From CANLWN01 sp039815505 (GTDB lineage: Bacteria > Bacteroidota > Bacteroidia > Flavobacteriales > Flavobacteriaceae): DNA of 6,815 nt. This document shows, in pieces, positions 1-6,814 of the stretch. A model generated the notes under the pieces. It searched no databases, had not been told where the DNA came from, and saw only the letters and a program-made list of their open reading frames with translations. The position numbers were made by a program, and so were the translations under genes. Position 1 is the stretch's first letter, and each line of letters begins with the position of its first letter. The stretch is from the NCBI GenBank assembly GCA_039815505.1, contig JBCBZE010000189.1:1-6815 (forward strand), in the 5' to 3' direction.

Positions 1-1
1 C

Positions 2-1159
2 ATTGTGCTTCTAAAGCTTTGGAACAGACGAATTCCAGGGATATTATTGGTTGTGGTACTAGGAATATTAGCGGTTTATTTTTTGAATTTGGAAATGTTA
101 GGCGTAGAAATAGTAGGCAACATACCTACAGGTTTACCCGCTTTTTCAATACCCAAAATGAGTTTTCAAAACACCATGGACCTATGGCCTATTGCAATAA
201 CCTTGGCCCTGGTAGGTTATTTGGAAGCTATTTCCATAGGAAAAGCGCTGGAAGAAAAGAATGACCAATATACCATAGACGCCAATAAAGAACTGGTGGC
301 ATTGGGTACTTCGAACATCGTAGGGTCTTTTTTTCAATCGTATCCCGTAACCGCCAGTTTCTCTCGTTCGGCGATTAGCAACGAGTCGGGGACAAAAACC
401 AATTTAGCCTCTATTTTCAGCCTAATCCTTGTAGTGGTCGCCTTATTGTTTTTAACCCCCTTGTTCTACTATCTTCCCAACGCCGTATTGGCCTCCATCA
501 TTATGGTTTCGGTTTTTGGCCTTATCGACTTTACCTATCCCATGAGCTTGTGGTACCATCGTAAAGATGAATTCGTGGTATGGTTCCTCACTTTTTTTGT
601 CACTTTGTTTGTCAGTATAACCACGGGTATCCTAATAGGGGTACTGTTTTCTTTATTGTTGATGGTCTACAGGACATCCAAACCCCATTTTGCGGTTTTA
701 GGGAACATCAAAAATTCCGATTACTATAAAAACGTAAAACGGTTTGGCAATGAGGTTGTCATACGCGAAGATCTATTGATCGTTCGGTTCGATGCGCAAC
801 TTTATTTTGGTAATTCGTCCTATTTTAAAAAACAGTTGTTTAAATATATCGATAGTAAGGGAGATCAGCTCCAAGGAATTGTATTGAATGCCGAAGCCAT
901 AAATTATATCGACTCCACAGCGGCCAAAATGTTGAAGGCCGTAATCGATGAGGTACATCAAAGAGCTATACAATTTTATATTGCCGGAGCCATAGGCCCC
1001 ACGAGGGATATTATTTTTAGAGGTGGCATTATTGATACCCTAGGTAGGGAAAACTTATTTGTACGGATAAAGGAAGCCGTAAATTATTTTGACGACCCTA
1101 GTAGTACGGTATCCGTATTGCAGGAAAAAGTAGCCAATCAGAACCTGAATCCAATGTGA
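2..1159 (+). CDS. SulP-family anion (sulfate-type) permease with C-terminal STAS domain, 5'-truncated by window edge
   Basis: This is the C-terminal 385 or so residues of an inner-membrane SulP transporter. The frame is open to the left edge, so the GTG at position 5 is not a real start; members of the family are usually about 550-600 residues, so roughly the first third is missing. Numbering from that GTG, hydrophobic spans lie near residues 10-35, 57-75, 135-175 and 188-222. The SulP signature is clear: NKELVALGTSNIVGSFFQSYP (about 95-114) followed by TASFSRSAI. A cytoplasmic STAS domain follows (about 255-360), with the IDSTA loop at 302-306 whose Ser is the usual regulatory position. SulP proteins move sulfate, bicarbonate or other anions, often as proton or sodium symporters; the substrate cannot be read from sequence. 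The next gene handles persulfide sulfur, which favours a sulfur oxyanion, but bicarbonate remains possible. Family assignment is very secure; substrate is inference. Confidence 0.95.
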   Translation: MVLLKLWNRRIPGILLVVVLGILAVYFLNLEMLGVEIVGNIPTGLPAFSIPKMSFQNTMDLWPIAITLALVGYLEAISIGKALEEKNDQYTIDANKELVALGTSNIVGSFFQSYPVTASFSRSAISNESGTKTNLASIFSLILVVVALLFLTPLFYYLPNAVLASIIMVSVFGLIDFTYPMSLWYHRKDEFVVWFLTFFVTLFVSITTGILIGVLFSLLLMVYRTSKPHFAVLGNIKNSDYYKNVKRFGNEVVIREDLLIVRFDAQLYFGNSSYFKKQLFKYIDSKGDQLQGIVLNAEAINYIDSTAAKMLKAVIDEVHQRAIQFYIAGAIGPTRDIIFRGGIIDTLGRENLFVRIKEAVNYFDDPSSTVSVLQEKVANQNLNPM

Positions 1160-1170
1160 CATTGGTCACA
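1155..1170. promoter_or_regulatory. Crp/Fnr-type palindrome, candidate activator site
   Basis: The sequence TGTGAcattggTCACA is a perfect inverted repeat with 6-base arms (TGTGAC/GTCACA) and a 4-base centre. It matches the TGTGA-N6-TCACA core recognised by Crp-type regulators. It overlaps the stop codon of the SulP gene and lies 52 bases before the preferred start of the CstB-like gene. Sequence match is direct; binding by a Crp/Fnr-family protein of this organism is inference. Confidence 0.5.
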
Positions 1171-1191
1171 AATGATTTTTTTAGGAAGCGT

Positions 1192-1199
1192 TACTTTTA
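1192..1199 (+). promoter_or_regulatory. Candidate Bacteroidota -7 element for the CstB-like gene
   Basis: TACTTTTA fits the Bacteroidota -7 consensus TAnnTTTG except at the last base. No TTG lies at the usual spacing upstream, which would suit an activator-dependent promoter using the palindrome at 1155-1170. The implied transcription start near 1204 would leave a leader of about 19 bases before the ATG at 1223 and would exclude the upstream ATG at 1172. Such short AT-rich matches are common by chance. Confidence 0.3.
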
Positions 1200-1222
1200 C
1201 ATTGTTATTTAAACAAGGAATC

Positions 1223-2635
1223 ATGACGATAGAACAGATTTATACAGGGTGTTTGGCGCAGGGAGCCTACTATGTTGAAAGCAAGGGAGAAGTGGCCATA
1301 ATAGACCCTCTAAGGGAGGTAGCGCCCTATGTTCAAAGGGCAGCAGCGGATAATGCAAAAATCAAATATATTTTTGAAACACATTTTCACGCCGATTTTG
1401 TGAGTGGCCATGTTACATTATCCAAAGAAACAGGTGCTCCCATAATATTTGGACCTAATGCCAATCCATCCTTTAATGCGATCATAGCAACGGATGAACA
1501 AGAATTTAAACTAGGTGATGTACTTATTAAAGTACTGCATACGCCAGGGCATACTATGGAAAGCACTACTTATTTGCTAAAGGACGAAAAGGGAAAAGAT
1601 TATGCTATCTTTTCTGGGGACACCTTGTTTTTAGGTGATGTAGGCAGACCTGATCTGGCACAGAAAGCAGCCAACATGACCCAAGAAGATTTGGCTGGTA
1701 TATTATTTGATAGTTTGCGGAACAAAATTATGCCATTAGGGGACGAGGTTATTGTATACCCTGCCCATGGTTCTGGTTCGGCATGTGGAAAAAATATGAT
1801 GAAAGAGACCGTTGATACCTTAGGTAATCAAAAGCAAATGAATTATGCCCTTAGATCTGATATGACCAAAGAAGAGTTCATCACGGAAGTAACCGAAGGC
1901 CTATTGCCACCGCCCAAATATTTTCCTTTGAATGCTAAAATGAATAAAGAAGGTTATGAGGATATTGATAAAATCATAGAAAGAGGTACCGTTGCGCTTT
2001 CCCCGAATGCTTTTGAAGCAGCGGCCAATGAAACAGGTGCCGTGGTATTGGACGTGCGACATCAGGAAGAATTTGTAAAAGGGCATGTTCCCCGCTCTAT
2101 ATTTATTGGTCTGCACGGTGATTTTGCCCCATGGGTAGGAGCCCTGATAGCAGATGTGCAACAACCCATTTTACTCATTACCCCCGAAGGAAAGGAGGTG
2201 GAGACGGTAACGCGATTGTCCCGTGTAGGTTTTGATCATACATTGGGCTATTTGGAGGGCGGTTTTAATGCTTGGAAGAAGTCCGGGAAAGATTATGATA
2301 CCGTTGTTTCCTTACCGGTCGATGAGGTTAAGGAAAACATAACATCCAAGAAGATTTCTGTTTATGACGTACGGAAGGAAAGCGAGTATACTACCGAACA
2401 TCTTTTAGACGCCCGGAATACACCTTTAAGTTTTCTAAATGACCATATGTCCCGGTTTCCGCAAGAAGATACATTTTATGTACACTGTGCAAGTGGATTT
2501 AGATCTATTATTGCCGCTTCTATCTTAAAAAGTAGGGGTGTCCATAATTTAGTCGATATTTCCGGGGGCTTTAAAGCCCTTAAAAAAAGTGGCCTTGAAG
2601 TAACGGACTACACATGTCCAACCACTTTAAGATAA
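1223..2635 (+). CDS. CstB-like persulfide dioxygenase-rhodanese (MBL fold + pseudo-rhodanese + rhodanese)
   Basis: A 470-residue cytoplasmic multidomain sulfur enzyme; the architecture is that of CstB, which oxidises low-molecular-weight persulfides to thiosulfate. The MBL/ETHE1-like domain (about 1-240) carries T53-HFHAD (H54, H56, D58), H106 in HTPGHT and D133 in SGDTLF; H54, H106 and D133 correspond to the ETHE1 iron facial triad. C188 in GSGSACGK sits where CstB has its active-site-adjacent cysteine, and C10 is another candidate. The first rhodanese domain (about 260-355) has LDVR and a LEGGFNAW ending, but its loop after LLIT is PEGKEV with no cysteine, so it is catalytically dead. The second (about 375-460) has the loop HCASGFR with C422. 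Start choice: an ATG at 1172 would add 17 residues (MIFLGSVTF...), but MTIEQIYTGC is the normal family N-terminus and AAGGAA lies just before the ATG at 1223. It follows the SulP gene by 63 bases. Whether sulfite or thiosulfate is the main product is inferred from the family. Confidence 0.93.
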   Translation: MTIEQIYTGCLAQGAYYVESKGEVAIIDPLREVAPYVQRAAADNAKIKYIFETHFHADFVSGHVTLSKETGAPIIFGPNANPSFNAIIATDEQEFKLGDVLIKVLHTPGHTMESTTYLLKDEKGKDYAIFSGDTLFLGDVGRPDLAQKAANMTQEDLAGILFDSLRNKIMPLGDEVIVYPAHGSGSACGKNMMKETVDTLGNQKQMNYALRSDMTKEEFITEVTEGLLPPPKYFPLNAKMNKEGYEDIDKIIERGTVALSPNAFEAAANETGAVVLDVRHQEEFVKGHVPRSIFIGLHGDFAPWVGALIADVQQPILLITPEGKEVETVTRLSRVGFDHTLGYLEGGFNAWKKSGKDYDTVVSLPVDEVKENITSKKISVYDVRKESEYTTEHLLDARNTPLSFLNDHMSRFPQEDTFYVHCASGFRSIIAASILKSRGVHNLVDISGGFKALKKSGLEVTDYTCPTTLR

Positions 2636-2829
2636 CAGTATTTCTTTGTAAAAAGTTGAACAAAAAAAGGATATGGCTCCATAAAACCCCAGTTATATCG
2701 TTTTATTGTTGATTATGCAATATGGCCCCCAAATTTTGTTTAATCTTCAAAATGTTAAAAAAATCACAATTTATTAGCTTTTTCTGAGTTTGAATTGTGT
2801 ATCTTTAATAAGAATTATTTTACGCGTAC
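2636..2829 (+). other. AT-rich intergenic region, promoter candidate for the small membrane genes
   Basis: This 194-base gap carries no ORF with coding character. Besides the weak stem-loop at its start, its last part contains TATCTTTA at 2800-2807, seven of eight matches to the Bacteroidota -7 motif TAnnTTTG in the right place for the gene at 2830 (implied start near 2812, leader about 18 bases). No TTG is found 17-21 bases upstream, so the -33 half is not supported. ATTTTG/CAAAAT (2733-2738 and 2748-2753) is another short inverted repeat, probably chance in AT-rich DNA. Confidence 0.35.
2670..2711 (+). terminator. Possible weak terminator after the CstB-like gene
   Basis: GATATGGCT (2670-2678) can pair with AGTTATATC (2691-2699) as a 9-bp stem including two G-U pairs, with a 12-base loop. 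It is followed by GTTTTATTGTTG, a moderately T-rich tail. It sits 35 bases after the stop codon, a sensible place for termination, but the stem is AU-rich and of low stability. Confidence 0.3.
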
Positions 2830-3012
2830 ATGATTAAGAATTTTATTGAGCGTATAGGGGCCATGAACTGTTTCTTGCTCCTAGTGGTAGTTTCGATTAT
2901 CATCGTCTCAGAAGTACTTTTCCTTCAGGGAAACAAACTGGATGCAATTTTCATTGCATTTTGGGCACCGACCATACTAGGTTTTATGAACTACTTAAAG
3001 TATAAAAAGTAA
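2830..3012 (+). CDS. Small two-helix membrane protein, function unknown (60 aa)
   Basis: I do not recognise a characterised family. The 60-residue product has a short basic N-terminus (MIKNFIERIG), a first hydrophobic span at about 13-32, a turn QGNKLD at 33-38, a second span at about 39-55 containing FWAP, and a basic tail KYKK. By the positive-inside rule both ends should be cytoplasmic, giving a helical hairpin in the inner membrane. There is no cleavable signal peptide or lipobox. Codon use and residue pattern look like a real gene, and its stop TAA overlaps the ATG of the next small gene (TAATG), which suggests co-translation. A promoter candidate lies just upstream, and a terminator lies after the second small gene, so the pair probably forms its own transcript. 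An alternative start is the Met at residue 12 (2863), which would remove the basic N-terminus; the first ATG is preferred. Confidence 0.7.
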   Translation: MIKNFIERIGAMNCFLLLVVVSIIIVSEVLFLQGNKLDAIFIAFWAPTILGFMNYLKYKK

Positions 3013-3107
3013 TGGATTTCATCTTACTATATTCCATTTTTGTCGCTGTTATATTTATGGTGTGGTTGCTTTTTGTAATTCGTATGTATCATAAAATGAA
3101 AGAATAA
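3012..3107 (+). CDS. 31-residue single-span membrane micropeptide, translationally coupled
   Basis: This short ORF begins at the ATG that shares its A with the stop codon of the preceding gene (TAATG) and ends in TAA immediately before the terminator stem. The product starts MDFILLYSIF, has one continuous hydrophobic helix at about residues 3-23 including VAVIFMVWLLFVI, and ends in a basic tail RMYHKMKE. Asp2 at the N-terminus and Arg/Lys/His at the C-terminus predict N-out, C-in orientation. Single-helix proteins of this size often act as subunits or stabilisers of larger membrane complexes, or bind a small partner such as the 60-aa hairpin protein; no function can be assigned here. Support comes from the one-base coupling, the membrane-protein composition and the fit between coupling point and terminator. 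It has no Shine-Dalgarno of its own, as expected for termination-reinitiation. It remains possible that it is not conserved. Confidence 0.6.
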   Translation: MDFILLYSIFVAVIFMVWLLFVIRMYHKMKE

Positions 3108-3133
3108 AAACCCCGGCGTCTTCTAAGGGTTTT
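3107..3133. terminator. Bidirectional intrinsic terminator between convergent operons
   Basis: AAAACCC (3107-3113) pairs perfectly with GGGTTTT (3127-3133) around a 13-base loop, followed on the + strand by ATTT. On the - strand the same stem ends in GGGTTTTTATTC, so it can also stop the leftward operon whose last stop codon lies at 3154-3156. It begins on the last base of the micropeptide stop codon. The placement between converging genes and the A-stem-T design support this strongly. Confidence 0.7.
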
Positions 3134-3153
3134 ATTTGGTACATACGTCTATA

Positions 3154-4542
3154 TTAGACGGATAACTTATCCGAATTCGATAATTCAAATATTGTTTTGG
3201 GGTTTCCTTTAATATAGGAATCTATGATACGTTTGGTTTCCAATGTGTTTTTTTGAGGCATAATAAAAGCTTCTATGTCTGACAACCCGGCAATATCGAC
3301 ATCCTTTTGGATAAAACCGTAGCCGTGATATTGACTTTCTTTTACCAAAATAATAGCGTCTTCATCCGGATCCCTGCCCTTTTCCTTTATCACCAGGTTT
3401 TCACCATGAGCGCCCATTGATCTTATTGCCTTTTCTACCTTTTTGTTATAATCCTTTATATCTTCTTTTCCGGTACAGATTCCCCCACAACTTGTTATGC
3501 TATAATGGGAGCAGCTATTTACGTTTTCCTGTAAGTGACAGTACTTAGGACATAATTGATGGGCGGCACATACTTTTTGCAGATACGCTCGACAATCCTG
3601 TAGATTATAAAAAACAGTTAAGGCATTGGGTGTCAATTTCAATTTATTGTAAGCCAAATGCAAAATACCGTTTCGATCTTCATAACTAAATATACCATAT
3701 GGCTTTAGAGTCCTTTTCTGGGCTTGGTTATAATGCGGGAAATGATGTTTTATAGCGGCAGACTCCATTAATAACGCCACAAGTTCACTTCCCGACAATT
3801 CAAAATCAATGTCGGACGTTTCGCGGCACATACGTACTTCTTTGTTGGCCTTGTCATAGAAATGGCTCAAAACCCTTTTTTTAATATTTTTGGACTTTCC
3901 CACATAGATGATCTCGCCTTTTTTGTTTTTAAAATAATAAATACCGGGTTGCGCGGGCAGTTTGTCAAAAATAATCTTGGAAAGCCCTGGAGGTAAGGTG
4001 GCTTCTTGCGAACGAGCATTTAGGAAAGTCTTAAAAACAGCTTCCGCTCCTTCTGCCTTTAGTAATCTTTCGAATAAGAGTACCGTAGCATGTGCATCAC
4101 CCCTTGCCCTATGCCTATTGGTTAGGGGAATTCCCATGGATGTGCAAAGCTTTCCCAAACTGTAGGATCGGTATCCGGGAAATAGTTTTCGGGATAAGCG
4201 AACTGTACAGAGTTTTTTTCTAGTAAAGTCAAGGCCTAAATTTTTGAATTCGTTTTTAATGACGTTATAGTCAAAATTTACGGCATGGGCCACAAATATG
4301 GTATTCTGTGTAATTTCTTCAATGCTAGGCGCAATTTCTGCTATGGTAGGTGCATTGCGGACCATATGATTGTCTATTCCTGTTAACCCGGTAATGAAAT
4401 AGGGAATTTCACATTCAGGATTTACCAAGGACGTAAATTCTTTTACAACCCCGTTCCCATCATATTTAAAAATAGATATCTCGGTAATCTTGTTCCCCTT
4501 TATACCGTTTCCGGTAGTTTCTATATCTACAATGGTATACAT
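3154..4542 (-). CDS. DnaQ-like 3'-5' exonuclease fused to a GIY-YIG (UvrC/Cho-type) nuclease domain
   Basis: A 462-residue cytoplasmic protein with two nuclease domains. Residues 1-165 form a DEDDh exonuclease of the DNA polymerase III epsilon type: D6 and E8 in VDIETTG, D91 in HAVNFDYN, and H144/D149 in HRARGDAHAT. A GIY-YIG domain follows at about 196-275: PGIYYF, IIYVGKS, R223 in KKRVLSHF, E260 in ALLMES, and HYNQ. After it lies a cysteine cluster, C325, C331, C335, then C344-x7-C352-x3-C356, whose last three match the spacing of the UvrC cluster reported to bind 4Fe-4S. There is no UvrB-binding helix hairpin, no RNase H-like second nuclease domain and no HhH pair, so it is a Cho-like half of UvrC with a proofreading-type exonuclease added. 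The likely role is DNA repair: nick by GIY-YIG, trimming by DEDDh. That is inference from domains. The start is the ATG four bases after the stop of the upstream oxidoreductase gene, giving the complete exonuclease motif I at residue 6; the two genes are probably co-transcribed. The family fusion is known in bacteria and usually annotated only as exonuclease domain-containing protein. Confidence 0.92.
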   Translation of the reverse strand: MYTIVDIETTGNGIKGNKITEISIFKYDGNGVVKEFTSLVNPECEIPYFITGLTGIDNHMVRNAPTIAEIAPSIEEITQNTIFVAHAVNFDYNVIKNEFKNLGLDFTRKKLCTVRLSRKLFPGYRSYSLGKLCTSMGIPLTNRHRARGDAHATVLLFERLLKAEGAEAVFKTFLNARSQEATLPPGLSKIIFDKLPAQPGIYYFKNKKGEIIYVGKSKNIKKRVLSHFYDKANKEVRMCRETSDIDFELSGSELVALLMESAAIKHHFPHYNQAQKRTLKPYGIFSYEDRNGILHLAYNKLKLTPNALTVFYNLQDCRAYLQKVCAAHQLCPKYCHLQENVNSCSHYSITSCGGICTGKEDIKDYNKKVEKAIRSMGAHGENLVIKEKGRDPDEDAIILVKESQYHGYGFIQKDVDIAGLSDIEAFIMPQKNTLETKRIIDSYIKGNPKTIFELSNSDKLSV

Positions 4543-4546
4543 GAAA

Positions 4547-6814
4547 TTAGCTGAGATTATTTTTGTTCAGGGTAACAATGACCGATTTACTAATTGGGGT
4601 ATGGCTTTTATCGGCAAAATGATTATACGGAACCAGTACATTTGTTTCGGGAAAATAAGAGGCTAGATTGCCTTGGGGGATGTTATAGGGAACCACTAAA
4701 AAGTTGATCGCTTTTCTCAACGTACCATCATATTGACTGATCAAATCCACAATATCCAACTTTTTCAAGTCCCATTTTTGCATATCCTTGGGATTCATAA
4801 AAACTACCCGTCTTTCATTATAGACGCCCCTATATCTATCATTAAGACCATAGATGGTGGTGTTGAATTGATCATGGGAGCGTATGGTCATTAAAAGGAA
4901 CTCATTTTCTTTTAACTTTAAAGAGGGCAGTTTACAACAACTTAATTGTGCTTTTCCATGTGGGAGTTTACTAAAATCCAAGTGCCTTACATTGTTGTGG
5001 AGATAGAATCCAGCCCCTTTGGATTTAGCTTGGATTCCTTTAAAACCTTTGATGACCTGTTCCAATTTTGTACGGATGAGTTCGTAATCCTCACTTAGGT
5101 TTTTCCAATCCACTACATGCCCATCCTTAAAATACGCATTCGCTATACCTCCGATAATTTCAGGTTCGCTTTTTAAATTTTTTGACCTCGGTGAAAGCAA
5201 ACCTTTGGATCGGTGCACTTTGCCCATACTGTTCTCTACGGTGAAAAAGCGGTGTTTTCCATTCTTGCTATCTATCTCCGATCGTCCTAAAGTGGGCAAT
5301 ATAAGCGCCGTTCTTCCCGGAATAAGGTGTGTGCGATTCAGTTTGGTGCTAATATTGACCGTAAGTGAACAATTCTGTAGCGCTTGGGCGGTATATTCCG
5401 TATCCGAAGCGGCGGATACAAAATTACCTCCCAAGGAAAAGAAGATTTTAGCCTTTCCCTTGTGCATGGCTTCTATGGCATGTACCGTATCCAGGCCCTC
5501 CTTTGTGGGGGGCGAAAAACCAAAAGTTTTGGTAATTGATTCGTTTAATTCTTTAGACACATGATGCATTATACCCACGGAACGATCTCCCTGTACATTA
5601 CTATGCCCGCGAACGGGACAGGTACCCGCTCCAGGTTTTCCCAGACTTCCTTTTAGTAGCAGGAGATTCACAATTTCCTTAATGTTATCCACGCTGTTTT
5701 TATGTTGGGTTAGGCCCATGGCCCAACAAACGATAATTCTTTTTTTATGGGTCAGTAAGGCAACGGTACGATCAATTTTTTCTTTTTTGACCCCGCACAT
5801 GGAAATGAGCTCTTGTTCTGAAAATTGATCTAGATGATCTAATAAATCCTCATAACCGTGGGTATACGTTTTGATAAACCTATGGTCAAGGACATCTTGG
5901 TATTTTTTGTCGAGTTCCACTAACTTTTTGATGATCACTTTTAGTAAGGCGACGTCCTGGTTTATTTTAACTTGGAGATGTATATCTGTAAGGAGCGTCC
6001 CTGATGTCAATACGCCTTTAAGTTCTTGGGGGTTTTTAAATCGGATGAGCCCCGCTTCCTCCAATGGATTTATGCTGATGATCTTTCCGCCATTTTCCTT
6101 ACACTTCTGAAGGGCCGATAACATGCGCGGATGGTTGGTACCCGGATTCTGTCCGATCACGATAACCACCTCCGCTTTATCAAAATCTTCCAATTTTACG
6201 GACCCCTTGCCTATGCCCAATGTTTCACTTAAGGCCACCCCGCTAGATTCATGGCACATATTGGAACAATCGGGCATATTATTGGTGCCGAACGCCCTTA
6301 CGAACAAGCCATATAAAAAGGCGGCTTCATTGCTAGAACGCCCCGAAGTATAAAAGACTCCTTCATCCGGATGATTTAATCCCCGTAATTCTTTGGCTAT
6401 GAGTTGATATGCCCCCTCCCATGAAATCGGCTCGTAATGGATACTATGGGGTTGTAACACCATAGGTTGGGTTAACCTACCACTTTTTCCAATTTGATAA
6501 TCGGTCCATCGAGAGAGTTCTTCTATGGAATGTTGGGCAAAGAAATCTGTGTTCGTTTGTTTAAGAGTAGCTTCCTCTGCCAGTGCTTTGGCGCCGTTCT
6601 CACAATATTCTCCCAATTTAGAGGGTTTTTCGGGGTCTGGCCATGCACAGCCCGGGCAATCAAAACCGTCTTTCTGATTCATATTGGGGAGGGCATTTGC
6701 AGACCTGGCAATACCCATTTCCTTAATGGCATGTTGAAGCGCAACTTTAACCCCAGTGAGTCCAGCTGCATATGGAGCAGGTTCTTTGACGGTGATACCT
6801 GTAAATTCCGTAGG
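4547..6814 (-). CDS. FdhF/YdeP-family molybdopterin oxidoreductase alpha subunit, start beyond right edge
   Basis: A cytoplasmic bis-molybdopterin enzyme of the formate-dehydrogenase-related FdhF/YdeP clade. The frame stays open from the internal Met at 6718 to the edge (P-T-E-F-T-G-I-T-V... to H-A-I-K-E), so 755 residues are visible and only a few N-terminal ones are missing compared with family members of about 760. Numbering from the 6718 Met: CPGCAWPDP (C21, C24) and C39 in YCENGAKA form an incomplete Fe-S motif. C155-H156 in NMCHESSG aligns with the Sec140-His141 pair of E. coli FdhH, so cysteine is the predicted metal ligand. IGQNPGTNHPRML binds pterin, and WAMGLTQH plus CPVRGHSNVQGDRS match FdhH-type motifs. 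The molybdopterin dinucleotide-binding domain fills the C-terminus (MTIRSHDQFNTTIYG, NDRYRGVYNERR). There is no Tat signal. Partner subunits, FdhD and substrate are not visible; formate is possible but unproven for this clade. It leads directly into the exonuclease gene four bases downstream. Confidence 0.94.
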   Translation of the reverse strand, partial: PTEFTGITVKEPAPYAAGLTGVKVALQHAIKEMGIARSANALPNMNQKDGFDCPGCAWPDPEKPSKLGEYCENGAKALAEEATLKQTNTDFFAQHSIEELSRWTDYQIGKSGRLTQPMVLQPHSIHYEPISWEGAYQLIAKELRGLNHPDEGVFYTSGRSSNEAAFLYGLFVRAFGTNNMPDCSNMCHESSGVALSETLGIGKGSVKLEDFDKAEVVIVIGQNPGTNHPRMLSALQKCKENGGKIISINPLEEAGLIRFKNPQELKGVLTSGTLLTDIHLQVKINQDVALLKVIIKKLVELDKKYQDVLDHRFIKTYTHGYEDLLDHLDQFSEQELISMCGVKKEKIDRTVALLTHKKRIIVCWAMGLTQHKNSVDNIKEIVNLLLLKGSLGKPGAGTCPVRGHSNVQGDRSVGIMHHVSKELNESITKTFGFSPPTKEGLDTVHAIEAMHKGKAKIFFSLGGNFVSAASDTEYTAQALQNCSLTVNISTKLNRTHLIPGRTALILPTLGRSEIDSKNGKHRFFTVENSMGKVHRSKGLLSPRSKNLKSEPEIIGGIANAYFKDGHVVDWKNLSEDYELIRTKLEQVIKGFKGIQAKSKGAGFYLHNNVRHLDFSKLPHGKAQLSCCKLPSLKLKENEFLLMTIRSHDQFNTTIYGLNDRYRGVYNERRVVFMNPKDMQKWDLKKLDIVDLISQYDGTLRKAINFLVVPYNIPQGNLASYFPETNVLVPYNHFADKSHTPISKSVIVTLNKNNLS

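Noticed and set aside
773..973. Antisense ORF of 66 codons inside the SulP gene.
   Set aside because: It is a shadow of the STAS-domain coding frame with no domain signal or promoter.
1901..2164. Antisense ORF of 87 codons inside the CstB-like gene.
   Set aside because: It lies over conserved rhodanese coding sequence and has the composition of a non-coding frame.
2733..2753. ATTTTG/CAAAAT inverted repeat in the intergenic region.
   Set aside because: Only six AT-rich base pairs with a nine-base loop and no U-tract; expected by chance in this composition.
3003..3014. Possible programmed -1 frameshift (T AAA AAG before TAATG) fusing the 60-aa and 31-aa proteins; the downstream frame is open through the junction.
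   Set aside because: The canonical slippery heptamer needs A at the first position and here it is T, so P-site re-pairing would be poor; no clear downstream stimulatory stem is seen. Stop/start reinitiation explains the arrangement more simply.
5205..6353. Three + strand ORFs (119, 79 and 76 codons) opposite the oxidoreductase gene.
   Set aside because: All lie antisense to strongly conserved molybdopterin-enzyme sequence and show no coherent protein features.
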